This document shows, piece after piece, positions 1-5,425 of a stretch of 5,425 nucleotides of DNA (position 1 is its first letter; every line of letters begins with the position of its first letter). Origin of the DNA: Nitrososphaerota archaeon (lineage in GTDB: Archaea; Thermoproteota; Nitrososphaeria; Nitrososphaerales; UBA57); contig JACZWF010000109.1 of NCBI GenBank assembly GCA_022572285.1, positions 1 through 5,425 of the forward strand, in the 5' to 3' direction. A program made the translations under genes and the position numbers. The notes below the pieces were generated by a model, which saw only the letters and a program-made list of their open reading frames with translations, searched no databases and was not told the origin of the DNA.

Positions 1-1169
1 GAACTGGCTACATCCAGCTCGCAGGCAAGAAAGGAGTTACCCGTGATGAGGCGATAGAGGAAATGAAACGTGCCTCGGTCGAATCGTCGGTATCACTCTC
101 AGGCGTCGTTAAAGAGGATAAGAGGGCCCCAGGTGGCAAAGAGGTTCAAGTCTCATCTTTCAGGATAGTGGCCCCAGCAGAGAAATGGCCCATTACAAAA
201 ACCGCAGTGAAATCACGTTCGTTTCTCTACGATAATAGACACCTCTCAATCAGAGGGAGGAAGTCAATAGCTGTTATGCGGATTAGGGCGCAAATCATCC
301 ATGCAGCGTTCGATTTCTTTGGGAGGAACGGGTTCATGCTAATCAGTGCACCAACACTTGTTCAAGCTGCCTCTGAAGGAGGATCGACGCTCTTTTCTTT
401 AGATTATTTTGGGAAGGAAGCGTTCCTAACTCAGAGTTCGCAGTTTTATGAGGAAGCTGCCATCTGTTCTTTTGAAAAGGTCTTTATCTTTCAGCCTGCC
501 TTTCGAGCTGAGAAGTCTCGGACTTTGAAACATCTTACCGAATTCTGGATGATCGAGGCGGAGCAAGCATTTGCCTCACAGGAGGATAATCTGAACTTAC
601 AAGAGAAATTCCTTTCACACGTGCTGAAACATGTAATTGAAAAAAATCAAACTGAGCTTGAGACTCTGGACAGAAGATTTGAGCTTCCCAACCTGCCATA
701 TCCACGAATTTCCTATAATGATGTATGGAAGATGAGTGATGAGAAAGGAATTACTTTCGAGTGGGGTAATGATCTTCCAACCGATGTCGAAAGAATGATC
801 TCTAATGACATGCGAAGTCCTTTCTTCATAACTGACTACCCGTCAACTTCTCGTGGGTTTTATCATATGCTGAAGGAAGAAGATGAAAGGCTAACTCTCT
901 CTGCGGACCTGATCGCCCCTGAAGGTTTCGGGGAGATTGCTACCGGAGGACAAAGAATACACGATCTTAAACAATTGACCAAGAGAGTGAATGAGCAGGA
1001 CCTCTCATCCGAGTCCTTCAAATGGTATATGGATCTCAGAAAATATGGCCTCCCTCCCCACTCGGGTTTCGGAATCGGAGTGGAAAGGACTGTAAGGTGG
1101 GTGTGTGGATTGAAGAACATTAGAGCTGCGAGTTTATTCCCCCGAACCATAACAAGAATTTCCCCCTAG
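1..1169 (+). CDS. asnS: Asparaginyl-tRNA synthetase, archaeal type (5' end outside window)
   Basis: This cytoplasmic class II aminoacyl-tRNA synthetase charges tRNA-Asn with asparagine using ATP. The reading frame is open to the left edge (first full codon at 3), so the ATG at 63 is internal. About 388 residues are visible, and roughly 40-50 N-terminal residues should lie upstream, given a usual archaeal length near 430. The first ~65 residues (GYIQLAG onward) are the end of the OB-fold anticodon-binding domain; the catalytic domain follows. Numbered from the internal Met at 63, EGGSTLF is at 105-111, FLTQSSQFYEEA at 121-132, motif 2 (FRAE, then HLTEFWM) at 147-163, RIHD at 298-301, and motif 3 (GFGIGVERTVRW) at 335-346. 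The EFWM after motif 2 and the LTQSSQFYEEA segment favour AsnRS over AspRS. The OB-fold remnant argues against the archaeal asparagine synthetase paralogue, which lacks that domain. The stop is TAG at 1167-1169, with no clear terminator after it. Confidence 0.9.
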   Translation, partial: TGYIQLAGKKGVTRDEAIEEMKRASVESSVSLSGVVKEDKRAPGGKEVQVSSFRIVAPAEKWPITKTAVKSRSFLYDNRHLSIRGRKSIAVMRIRAQIIHAAFDFFGRNGFMLISAPTLVQAASEGGSTLFSLDYFGKEAFLTQSSQFYEEAAICSFEKVFIFQPAFRAEKSRTLKHLTEFWMIEAEQAFASQEDNLNLQEKFLSHVLKHVIEKNQTELETLDRRFELPNLPYPRISYNDVWKMSDEKGITFEWGNDLPTDVERMISNDMRSPFFITDYPSTSRGFYHMLKEEDERLTLSADLIAPEGFGEIATGGQRIHDLKQLTKRVNEQDLSSESFKWYMDLRKYGLPPHSGFGIGVERTVRWVCGLKNIRAASLFPRTITRISP

Positions 1170-1239
1170 TTCAATGCCGATTGAGATCTCGAAGATCGAT
1201 CCTAGCTCCATCTTTGAAATCCGTCAATACAGGGAATAC

Positions 1240-1249
1240 TAACTAGTTA
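1240..1249. repeat. 10-bp perfect palindrome upstream of the small zinc-binding ORF
   Basis: TAACTAGTTA is its own reverse complement. Its centre (1244.5) is 32 bp, about three helical turns, from the centre of the second palindrome at 1269-1284. It could be a regulator half-site array or chance; a 10-bp palindrome alone is not rare in 250 bases. Confidence 0.3.
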
Positions 1250-1259
1250 CGAGCGATCT

Positions 1260-1267
1260 ACATTATC
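1260..1267 (+). promoter_or_regulatory. Possible TATA-like element for the small zinc-binding ORF
   Basis: The ACATTATC stretch lies about 34-41 bases before the ATG at 1301 and sits between the two palindromes. An archaeal start site about 25 bases downstream would fall near 1289, leaving a short leader. The match to an archaeal TATA box is poor, so this is only a candidate. Confidence 0.22.
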
Positions 1268-1268
1268 C

Positions 1269-1284
1269 TACAAAGAACTTTGTA
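1269..1284. promoter_or_regulatory. 16-bp inverted repeat, operator-like
   Basis: TACAAAG-AA-CTTTGTA has two perfect 7-base arms around a 2-base centre. It ends 16 bases before the ATG of the 36-residue ORF, where an archaeal repressor could block the TATA box or start-site region. Its size and symmetry suit a dimeric helix-turn-helix protein. As RNA it would also form a 7-bp stem, but a 2-base loop is too tight, so a DNA site is the better reading. No regulator gene is adjacent, and function is inferred from position and symmetry only. Confidence 0.35.
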
Positions 1285-1300
1285 TCTAGAAGTAATCCAG

Positions 1301-1411
1301 ATGTGCCGCCATGAACAGTTAACCGACTTGGACTATCGAGTCCAGTGTGATTCTTGTGGACAGCTCTGGGACAGGGATGGGGATCACCTGATGAAGGTAT
1401 TCATAGTATAA
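1301..1411 (+). CDS. Very small putative zinc-binding protein (C-x-H...C-x2-C)
   Basis: This 36-residue ORF starts at ATG 1301 and ends at TAA 1409-1411. It carries Cys2-x-His4, an 11-residue spacer, then Cys16-x2-Cys19, followed by Gly20, Trp23 and an acidic DRDGDH segment (24-29). Four such ligands fit a single zinc ribbon or knuckle, and the CGxLWD continuation resembles short zinc-finger proteins common in Thaumarchaeota and Crenarchaeota. That family memory is not a search result. The role is unknown; such proteins are often guessed to bind nucleic acid or protein. There is no good Shine-Dalgarno sequence. An upstream in-frame TTG at 1280 would add seven residues but lies inside the inverted repeat, so ATG is preferred. 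It lies 131 bases after asnS and 10 bases from the convergent lyase gene. Spacing and residues support a real gene, but an ORF this short could be chance. Confidence 0.5.
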   Translation: MCRHEQLTDLDYRVQCDSCGQLWDRDGDHLMKVFIV

Positions 1412-1421
1412 CAGTGTACAA

Positions 1422-2327
1422 TCAGGATGATGTGCCGCTCAAGAACGTTCTCGGCCCTGTTAGTTTATACCGCTTCTCAAGTTCGAAGTACTTTTCTGAA
1501 TCTAGAAGTTCGTTGAAATCCTCAAAACCGAGCATCTTATTCTCTAATCCATCAGTTCTGCTTTCTCTCTTCAGATATTCCAAAACATCATAAACATTGC
1601 GCGCAGCGGCAAATAACGCGGTCAACGGGAATAGGATTATTTTGAAGCCTAGTTTTTCGGCCTCCCTTACGGGGATAATAGGCGTTCTGCCGCCTTCGAT
1701 TTGATTCAAAAGGAGGGGCATCCGCACATTCTTCGCTATTTCTTCCAAATCAGAGTTCTCTAGAGGAGCTTCGATGAATAGTACATCAGCTCCTGCTTTC
1801 TTGAAAGTTCTTACTCTCTCAATGGCTTCATCAATACCTCCGGTAGCAAAGCTGTCTGTTCTTCCCACTATAACAAGATCAGATCCAAGCTCATCTCGCG
1901 CGTCCACCGCCGCTGTTATTTTTCCAAACATCTCCTCAACTGGAATGACAGACTTGCCCTTCATATGACCACACCTCTTTGGCCACACTTGATCTTCGAG
2001 TATCAATCCTGCGGCACCTGCACGAATATAATCCTTCACAGTCCTCATCACGTTTAGCGCATTACCATACCCAGTGTCCGCATCTGCGATGACGGGTTTA
2101 TTTGTGGTCTTGCAAATGCTATCGACTCGATCCAACATTTCTTTGAAGCTTATCATCCCAATATCTGGCAGGGCTAGTAATGATGCGGCCGTTCCATATC
2201 CCGTATGAAATAGGACTTGGAAGCCGAGATGGTCTGCAATCTTTGCTGATAATGCATCATATACCCCCGGGACGATAAATGACCCTCTCTGATTTATCAT
2301 CTTTCGAAGAGTAGCAGCTGGCTTCAT
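1422..2327 (-). CDS. prpB: Isocitrate lyase/PEP mutase family enzyme, probable methylisocitrate lyase
   Basis: This is a cytosolic TIM-barrel lyase that needs Mg2+. The closest functional match is 2-methylisocitrate cleavage to pyruvate and succinate; 2,3-dimethylmalate or another 2-hydroxy diacid is also possible. From ATG 2327 it has 301 residues, close to the ~295 usual for PrpB. Visible landmarks are PGVYDALSAKIA (20-31), the substrate-loop TGYG (42-45), metal-binding DADTGYGN with Asp82 and Asp84, Glu111 in LEDQ, the mobile loop KRCGH (117-121) with catalytic Cys119, Arg156 in GRTD, Glu187 in IEAP, and Asn208 before EGGRTP. The intact KRCGH loop supports lyase rather than PEP mutase activity. 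A TTG at 2360 could add 11 residues, but the ATG has a GAGAGG ribosome site and matches the usual N-terminus. It follows the methyltransferase gene by 38 bases and is probably co-transcribed. No prpC or prpD is in view, so a full 2-methylcitrate cycle is unproven. Confidence 0.85.
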   Translation of the reverse strand: MKPAATLRKMINQRGSFIVPGVYDALSAKIADHLGFQVLFHTGYGTAASLLALPDIGMISFKEMLDRVDSICKTTNKPVIADADTGYGNALNVMRTVKDYIRAGAAGLILEDQVWPKRCGHMKGKSVIPVEEMFGKITAAVDARDELGSDLVIVGRTDSFATGGIDEAIERVRTFKKAGADVLFIEAPLENSDLEEIAKNVRMPLLLNQIEGGRTPIIPVREAEKLGFKIILFPLTALFAAARNVYDVLEYLKRESRTDGLENKMLGFEDFNELLDSEKYFELEKRYKLTGPRTFLSGTSS

Positions 2328-2336
2328 GAATGTCCG

Positions 2337-2342
2337 CCTCTC
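2337..2342 (-). promoter_or_regulatory. Ribosome binding site of the lyase gene
   Basis: GAGAGG on the minus strand ends nine bases before the ATG at 2327. It is the best Shine-Dalgarno match in the window and favours this ATG over the upstream TTG at 2360. Use of a ribosome site fits translation from within a two-gene transcript. Confidence 0.5.
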
Positions 2343-2365
2343 TTCGCTGGTTTTAAGCAATAGCC

Positions 2366-3271
2366 CTAGCCCATTCTGGTAACTGTTCTTTGCTTCTTTA
2401 TGCGGTTTTTTAGGAATCTCCTCAGATTCCGAGCATCTTTTCTCTCAAAGATGTCGATATCTCCTGTCCTCTTGGACTTCCCCCGACCATTTTGGAGCTT
2501 CCTTAGAATTATCGGCCTTAACTCTCTATCTATCTCATATCCAATAGAATATCTGCCTAGGCTGTTGGAGACCTTTAGAGTTGTTCCAGATCCCACAAAG
2601 GGATCCAGTACAGTCTCACCTTGAAAAGAGAACAGCCTAATTATGCGATTCGGAAGCTCATCAGGAAACGCTGCGATTCCTTCCTCGATTCGGCCGGGTT
2701 TTGGAAGAACATTTGTAATTCTCCAGACGCTCAAATTCCATTCCTCACGATTGAACTGCCCAACATCTATTCGCGATTCTTCTTTCTTAATGAGGATCTT
2801 CTTTTGGAAGTTATAGTCAAACCTTCCCTTTTGAAAGATCAAGATACTTTCCTGAATATTATCAGGATAGAAATACATTGGATACGGGTGTTGGAGAAGG
2901 ACTCCGCTCCGGCGGCTTATCCTTGTATACCCCTTGGGCTTGACCCAAACTATCTTATCTCTGTACCTGAAGCCGGCCTGCTGCATTAGTCTAGTCACAT
3001 CAGCTACCACCGGATACTTCTCTCCTCTTACGAGCATATCGTCTGTAACGAAACATGCTATACGTCCGTTTGCGACAACACGATAAACCTCTTTAGAGAC
3101 TTGAGTTATGAGATCGAGGAAGTCATCATAGGTTCGAAACAGATCAGGGTAATCAAACGGCGCATTGAAATAGGGAGGAGAGGTCACAACTAGATGGATA
3201 GAATTGTCAGGTAGTTCATGCATATCACGACAATCTCCGAAAGTCACAGTTATCCCACGTTTGTCTTTCAA
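2366..3271 (-). CDS. DNA methyltransferase, N4-cytosine type (TSPPY, beta class)
   Basis: This site-specific DNA methyltransferase (DNA methylase N-4/N-6 family) transfers a methyl group from S-adenosylmethionine to an exocyclic amine. It has 301 residues. Catalytic motif IV, TSPPY (30-34), comes first and the SAM-binding motif I, LDPFVGSGTT (222-231), is near the C-terminus, followed by GYEID (244-248): the permuted beta order. SPPY points to N4-cytosine, though some SPPY enzymes modify adenine. FPDELPNRIIRLFS (202-215) is the usual segment before motif I. Residues 254-301 form a basic tail rich in Lys and Arg. The start is TTG 3271: the preceding codon is TAG, and the next Met (residue 17) is too close to the fold. 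A G-rich stretch (3290-3281) precedes it. No endonuclease is nearby, so it may be an orphan methyltransferase. The recognition sequence cannot be read from the protein. It leads a probable operon with the lyase. Confidence 0.88.
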   Translation of the reverse strand: MKDKRGITVTFGDCRDMHELPDNSIHLVVTSPPYFNAPFDYPDLFRTYDDFLDLITQVSKEVYRVVANGRIACFVTDDMLVRGEKYPVVADVTRLMQQAGFRYRDKIVWVKPKGYTRISRRSGVLLQHPYPMYFYPDNIQESILIFQKGRFDYNFQKKILIKKEESRIDVGQFNREEWNLSVWRITNVLPKPGRIEEGIAAFPDELPNRIIRLFSFQGETVLDPFVGSGTTLKVSNSLGRYSIGYEIDRELRPIILRKLQNGRGKSKRTGDIDIFERKDARNLRRFLKNRIKKQRTVTRMG

Positions 3272-3338
3272 CTACATCAACCCACCCAAGTCGATTCACC
3301 CAGCATGAAAATGCAAGCATAGGTACACACTTAATGGA

Positions 3339-3346
3339 TTATAAAA
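3339..3346. promoter_or_regulatory. TATA-like box in the divergent region between methyltransferase and exchanger
   Basis: TTATAAAA on the plus strand (TTTTATAA on the minus) is the only strong A/T box in the 116-base gap 3272-3387. Read rightward it puts a start near 3368, about 20 bases before the exchanger ATG, with a weak AGGT at 3375-3378. Read leftward it gives a leader of about 45 bases to the methyltransferase TTG. It may serve one or both genes; the rightward spacing is the more typical. Confidence 0.45.
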
Positions 3347-3387
3347 CCTGGCAAACCCATTGCTAATCCTCAGTAGGTAATTCGATC

Positions 3388-4365
3388 ATGAATGTATCAA
3401 TATTGTTGGGCGTCACGATATTGATTGTTGGACTGCTGGTTCTATGGGTCGCAACAAGCTACACAATAAGGGGTGTTGTACGGATTTCTAAATCTACTGG
3501 AATGTCCGAGACCAGCTTGGGCTTCCTACTAATCGCGTTTACTACATCCGTCCCAGAACTTGCGATTACCATTGTTTCCTCAGGGACTGGGGCCGTTGGC
3601 TTGGCCGTCGGAAACTTGTTAGGATCCAACATAGCAAATATCGGACTTGTAGTCGGACTACCTTTCCTGATGCTTGCCATTCTGAATCAGGGAAAGAAAG
3701 TGAACAATAGAGGAATTCGAGATGCGGAGATGAAGAATCTCTACCTCGGACTATTTGTTGCATCTATGATCCCTGTCGTCTTAGTTCTCTGGGTCTTTTC
3801 TATCAAGGTGTTAGGTGCCATTCTTGTGGTGTCATATTTCGTTGTATCGTATCGACTAATTAGAGGGCGTGAAAGTGGAGACTCTTCGGACGCAGACTCG
3901 GACCTGCCTAAATCTAAGGTTATCCGTGACTCAGTAATGATAGGGTTAGGACTCGTTGGTGTGATTGGCAGCTCATACTATATCGTAGATAGTGCAGTTG
4001 GACTCGCTAACCTCTTCAATGTCTCAGAATTGTTTATTGGATCTGTAATAATCGCTATTGGAACAAGTTTACCTGAACTATCAATCACACTTTCGGCAGT
4101 GCTCAGGAAACATAGAGGACTTGCAATCGGAAATGCGATTGGGAGCGGCTTTACCAACTTAACATTAATCTTCGGTATCCTCCTACTGATTTCTCCAACA
4201 GAAATTATGGCTGGGCGTTTCATCATGCCGATAATATTCACTATCCTGCTCAACATATTCCTATGGATCTTCCTTGCATCCAAGAAACTAAATGCAATAG
4301 GGTCAGGGTTTCTTGTATTACTATACGCTCTCTTCCTTGTCTCTAACTTTACCTTGGGATTCTGA
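3388..4365 (+). CDS. CaCA-family sodium/calcium exchanger (YrbG-like), membrane protein
   Basis: This 325-residue integral membrane antiporter would exchange Ca2+ for Na+ or H+ across the cytoplasmic membrane. About ten hydrophobic segments can be placed (roughly 3-23, 42-65, 70-100, 118-138, 140-157, 183-205, 213-240, 245-270, 279-298, 302-322) in two inverted halves joined by an acidic hydrophilic loop (160-182, with GDSSDADSD). Each half has an alpha repeat: FTTSVPEL (51-58) with GNLLGSNIAN (75-84), and GTSLPEL (225-231) with GNAIGSGFTN (248-257). By spacing to the Methanocaldococcus exchanger NCX_Mj, the ion ligands are Glu57, Ser80, Asn84, Glu230, Ser253 and Asn257. Position 257 is Asp in NCX_Mj and Asn here. 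The usual Gly of GTS is Thr52 in the first repeat, and the usual Asn of GSN is Gly254 in the second. The length is normal for a prokaryotic member. The substrate ion pair is not readable from sequence. Confidence 0.88.
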   Translation: MNVSILLGVTILIVGLLVLWVATSYTIRGVVRISKSTGMSETSLGFLLIAFTTSVPELAITIVSSGTGAVGLAVGNLLGSNIANIGLVVGLPFLMLAILNQGKKVNNRGIRDAEMKNLYLGLFVASMIPVVLVLWVFSIKVLGAILVVSYFVVSYRLIRGRESGDSSDADSDLPKSKVIRDSVMIGLGLVGVIGSSYYIVDSAVGLANLFNVSELFIGSVIIAIGTSLPELSITLSAVLRKHRGLAIGNAIGSGFTNLTLIFGILLLISPTEIMAGRFIMPIIFTILLNIFLWIFLASKKLNAIGSGFLVLLYALFLVSNFTLGF

Positions 4366-4366
4366 G

Positions 4367-4371
4367 AAAAA
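4367..4371 (-). terminator. Possible oligo-T terminator of the 119-residue gene
   Basis: The minus strand reads ATCTTTTTCTC just past the stop of the leftward gene. Archaeal RNA polymerase commonly stops at such T-runs without a hairpin. It lies in the 10-base gap before the exchanger stop, so the two convergent transcripts must end very close together or overlap. Confidence 0.3.
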
Positions 4372-4375
4372 GATA

Positions 4376-4735
4376 CTATTCCTGGATCTTATTCTTTAGC
4401 CAGGTTGCAACTTCATCCATTATCTTTGATCTACTTACATCAATCACCGGTATCTCCAGACCCTGAACCCGAATCTTATCTTCGTATTTTTCCATTCTTG
4501 AGAAAGCGATTGAAGCCCAATGCATTTCGCCTTCGAGGTACTTCTCCACCATAATATCGCTATCGGAGTATGCTGGCAGCGGAATGTAAACGACGCCCTC
4601 TGCCCAGTTTAGGACGATAGGATGACCAGTTGCGGCAGCTAAGCCAACCACCGAGGCTAAATCATCAATCTTATTGTAGAAAATGGTTTCCCCCACTACT
4701 AATCTCTTTAGTGGCTTCTCTATAATTTCGACCAT
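4376..4735 (-). CDS. Conserved-looking hypothetical protein, 119 residues, function unknown
   Basis: I do not recognise this protein. It is small, soluble and mildly acidic, with no Cys, no signal peptide and no membrane segment. The N-terminal half alternates short hydrophobic strands with a small-residue helix (DDLASVVGLAAATGHP, 24-39), then IVLNW and VVYIPLP (40-54). The middle has an EKYLEGEMHW segment (64-73) and a strand-like IRVQGLEIPVIDV (88-100). It ends in a likely amphipathic helix (SKIMDEVATWLKNKIQE, 103-119). This suggests a compact alpha/beta domain, without catalytic motifs I can name. ATG 4735 is the only reasonable start, because a stop lies at 4751-4753. There is no clear ribosome site, and a TATA-like element lies about 30 bases upstream. 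It is divergent from the DUF255 gene and convergent with the exchanger. The clean full-length frame and clear domain-like pattern support a real gene. Confidence 0.7.
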   Translation of the reverse strand: MVEIIEKPLKRLVVGETIFYNKIDDLASVVGLAAATGHPIVLNWAEGVVYIPLPAYSDSDIMVEKYLEGEMHWASIAFSRMEKYEDKIRVQGLEIPVIDVSRSKIMDEVATWLKNKIQE

Positions 4736-4763
4736 AACATGACCGCAGCCTTAACCGATCGCT

Positions 4764-4774
4764 CTTAAGTTTAC
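4764..4774 (-). promoter_or_regulatory. Possible TATA-like promoter of the 119-residue gene
   Basis: The minus strand reads GTAAACTTAAG about 29-39 bases before the ATG at 4735, which would give a leader of only several bases. The spacing is right for a near-leaderless archaeal transcript, but the box is only a fair match. Confidence 0.3.
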
Positions 4775-4839
4775 CTGATTCGTCGTCACAGAGCTACTCA
4801 GGGCTCCGAGATCTTGTTCCTCATTCTAATGGGCACAGC

Positions 4840-4846
4840 TATTTAT
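4840..4846 (+). promoter_or_regulatory. TATA-like box for a leaderless DUF255 transcript
   Basis: TATTTAT lies 28-34 bases before the ATG at 4874, so transcription should begin at or a few bases before the start codon. No Shine-Dalgarno sequence is seen between them (CATTTACCTGA precedes the ATG). This is the typical layout of a leaderless archaeal gene. Confidence 0.45.
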
Positions 4847-4873
4847 CTGAAGCCAACACTATCATTTACCTGA

Positions 4874-5425
4874 ATGCATAGAAACAGACTTGCTAAGGAA
4901 AGCAGTCCATATTTGTTACAGCACTCGACTAACCCGGTAGATTGGTATCCTTGGGGAGATGAAGCGTTAAGCAAGGCCCGGGAAAGTGACAGGCCAATAT
5001 TCCTAAGCATTGGATACTCCGCATGCCACTGGTGTCACGTGATGGAAAAAGAATCTTTTGAGGACGAGAAAATCGCAAGGTTCATGAACGAAAACTTTGT
5101 GAATATTAAGGTAGACAGGGAAGAACGCCCCGATCTGGATGCCGTCTATATGGAGGCGGTCCAAGCTTTAACTGGAAGTGGGGGTTGGCCGATGACCGTA
5201 TTCCTGACTCCTGAGGGGAAGCCCTTCTTCGGAGGTACCTATTTTCCACCCGAGGAACGTTATGGCATGCCGTCCTTCAGAAAAGTCTTAGAGAGTGTAT
5301 TGGAAACATATACACGAAAACGAGGAGAGGCTGAGGCCAGTGCGAAGGAAATCTTCAACGCTCTAACAAGTAGAGATACCAAGCCGGCAAGCACCAAGCT
5401 CGACATCCTTCCAATCGAGAGTGCC
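4874..5425 (+). CDS. DUF255/YyaL-type thioredoxin-fold protein (3' end outside window)
   Basis: The first 184 residues of a protein of the COG1331 family (bacterial YyaL, animal SPATA20) are present. Full-length members are about 600-700 residues: a thioredoxin-like domain followed by an (alpha/alpha)6 barrel like N-acylglucosamine 2-epimerase. Seen here are LAKESSPYLLQHSTNPVDWY (6-25), which is near-invariant in the family, the redox-like SACHWCHVME (49-58) with Cys51 and Cys54, KVDREERPDLD (76-86), GGWPMTVFLTPEGKPFFGGT and YFPPEERYG. No signal peptide is present, so it should be cytoplasmic. The family's biochemical function is not settled; both cysteines and the flanking histidines are intact. 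The frame stays open to the last base, so the gene continues to the right. The start ATG fits a leaderless transcript, with a TATA-like box about 30 bases upstream. It is divergent from the 119-residue gene. Confidence 0.9.
   Translation, partial: MHRNRLAKESSPYLLQHSTNPVDWYPWGDEALSKARESDRPIFLSIGYSACHWCHVMEKESFEDEKIARFMNENFVNIKVDREERPDLDAVYMEAVQALTGSGGWPMTVFLTPEGKPFFGGTYFPPEERYGMPSFRKVLESVLETYTRKRGEAEASAKEIFNALTSRDTKPASTKLDILPIESA

Noticed and set aside
63..65. ATG at 63 as the asnS start
   Set aside because: The frame continues upstream to the window edge with OB-fold sequence (GYIQLAG and following) that belongs to the same domain, so this Met is internal.
863..1150. 95-residue minus-strand ORF inside asnS
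   Set aside because: It is antisense to motif 3 and the C-terminus of the synthetase. The opposite frame is fully explained by AsnRS.
1183..1202. GAGATCTC and GATCGATC palindromes after asnS
   Set aside because: Eight-base palindromes are expected often in a sequence this long. They are not followed by a T-run, so they do not make a convincing terminator or operator.
1354..1593. 79-residue plus-strand ORF
   Set aside because: It overlaps the lyase C-terminus on the opposite strand and has low-complexity Ser-rich composition typical of a shadow frame. Its start lies inside the small zinc-binding ORF in another frame.
2621..2989. 122-residue plus-strand ORF antisense to the methyltransferase
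   Set aside because: It lies wholly inside the methyltransferase, whose motifs are clear. It shows no recognisable domain and no promoter of its own.
3978..4283. 101-residue minus-strand ORF inside the exchanger
   Set aside because: It is the complement of the second alpha repeat and has no independent support.
4736..4873. Possible tRNA or structured RNA in the divergent gap
   Set aside because: No cloverleaf, T-loop consensus or long stem is visible. The gap is explained by two promoters.

Overview
The window looks archaeal, most likely from the Thaumarchaeota/Nitrososphaeria or a relative in the TACK group. The reasons are a short archaeal-type asparaginyl-tRNA synthetase, TATA-like boxes close to several starts, weak or absent Shine-Dalgarno signals, a TTG start, and a tiny C-x-H/C-x2-C protein of a kind familiar from these genomes. 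Base composition is moderate and the gene density is high. The lineage is an inference from gene style; there is no rRNA or other phylogenetic marker beyond the synthetase. I see no tRNA, rRNA, insertion sequence, CRISPR array or phage gene.

Layout. Positions 1-1169 (+) hold the larger part of asnS, which begins before the window. It is followed by a 36-residue zinc-binding-like ORF (1301-1411, +) that lies behind two palindromes. From 3271 down to 1422 on the minus strand there is a two-gene unit: an N4-cytosine-type DNA methyltransferase with a TTG start, then a methylisocitrate-lyase/PEP-mutase family enzyme. The small ORF and the lyase gene meet tail to tail with 10 bases between them. 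A 116-base divergent promoter region (3272-3387) separates the methyltransferase from a rightward CaCA-type cation/calcium exchanger (3388-4365). That gene meets an unrecognised 119-residue protein (4735-4376, -) tail to tail, again with 10 bases between. A second divergent region (4736-4873) carries the promoters of the 119-residue gene and of a DUF255/YyaL thioredoxin-fold protein, which runs off the right edge.

How the genes relate. They do not form one recognisable pathway. asnS is housekeeping translation, the exchanger is ion homeostasis, and the lyase is central carbon metabolism (2-methylcitrate or related 2-hydroxy-diacid cleavage). The methyltransferase has no restriction partner in view and is either an orphan or part of a system that is not local. 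No clear novel multi-gene system is visible. The items most worth checking are the small zinc-binding ORF with its upstream palindromes, the methyltransferase-lyase pairing, and the unidentified 119-residue protein.
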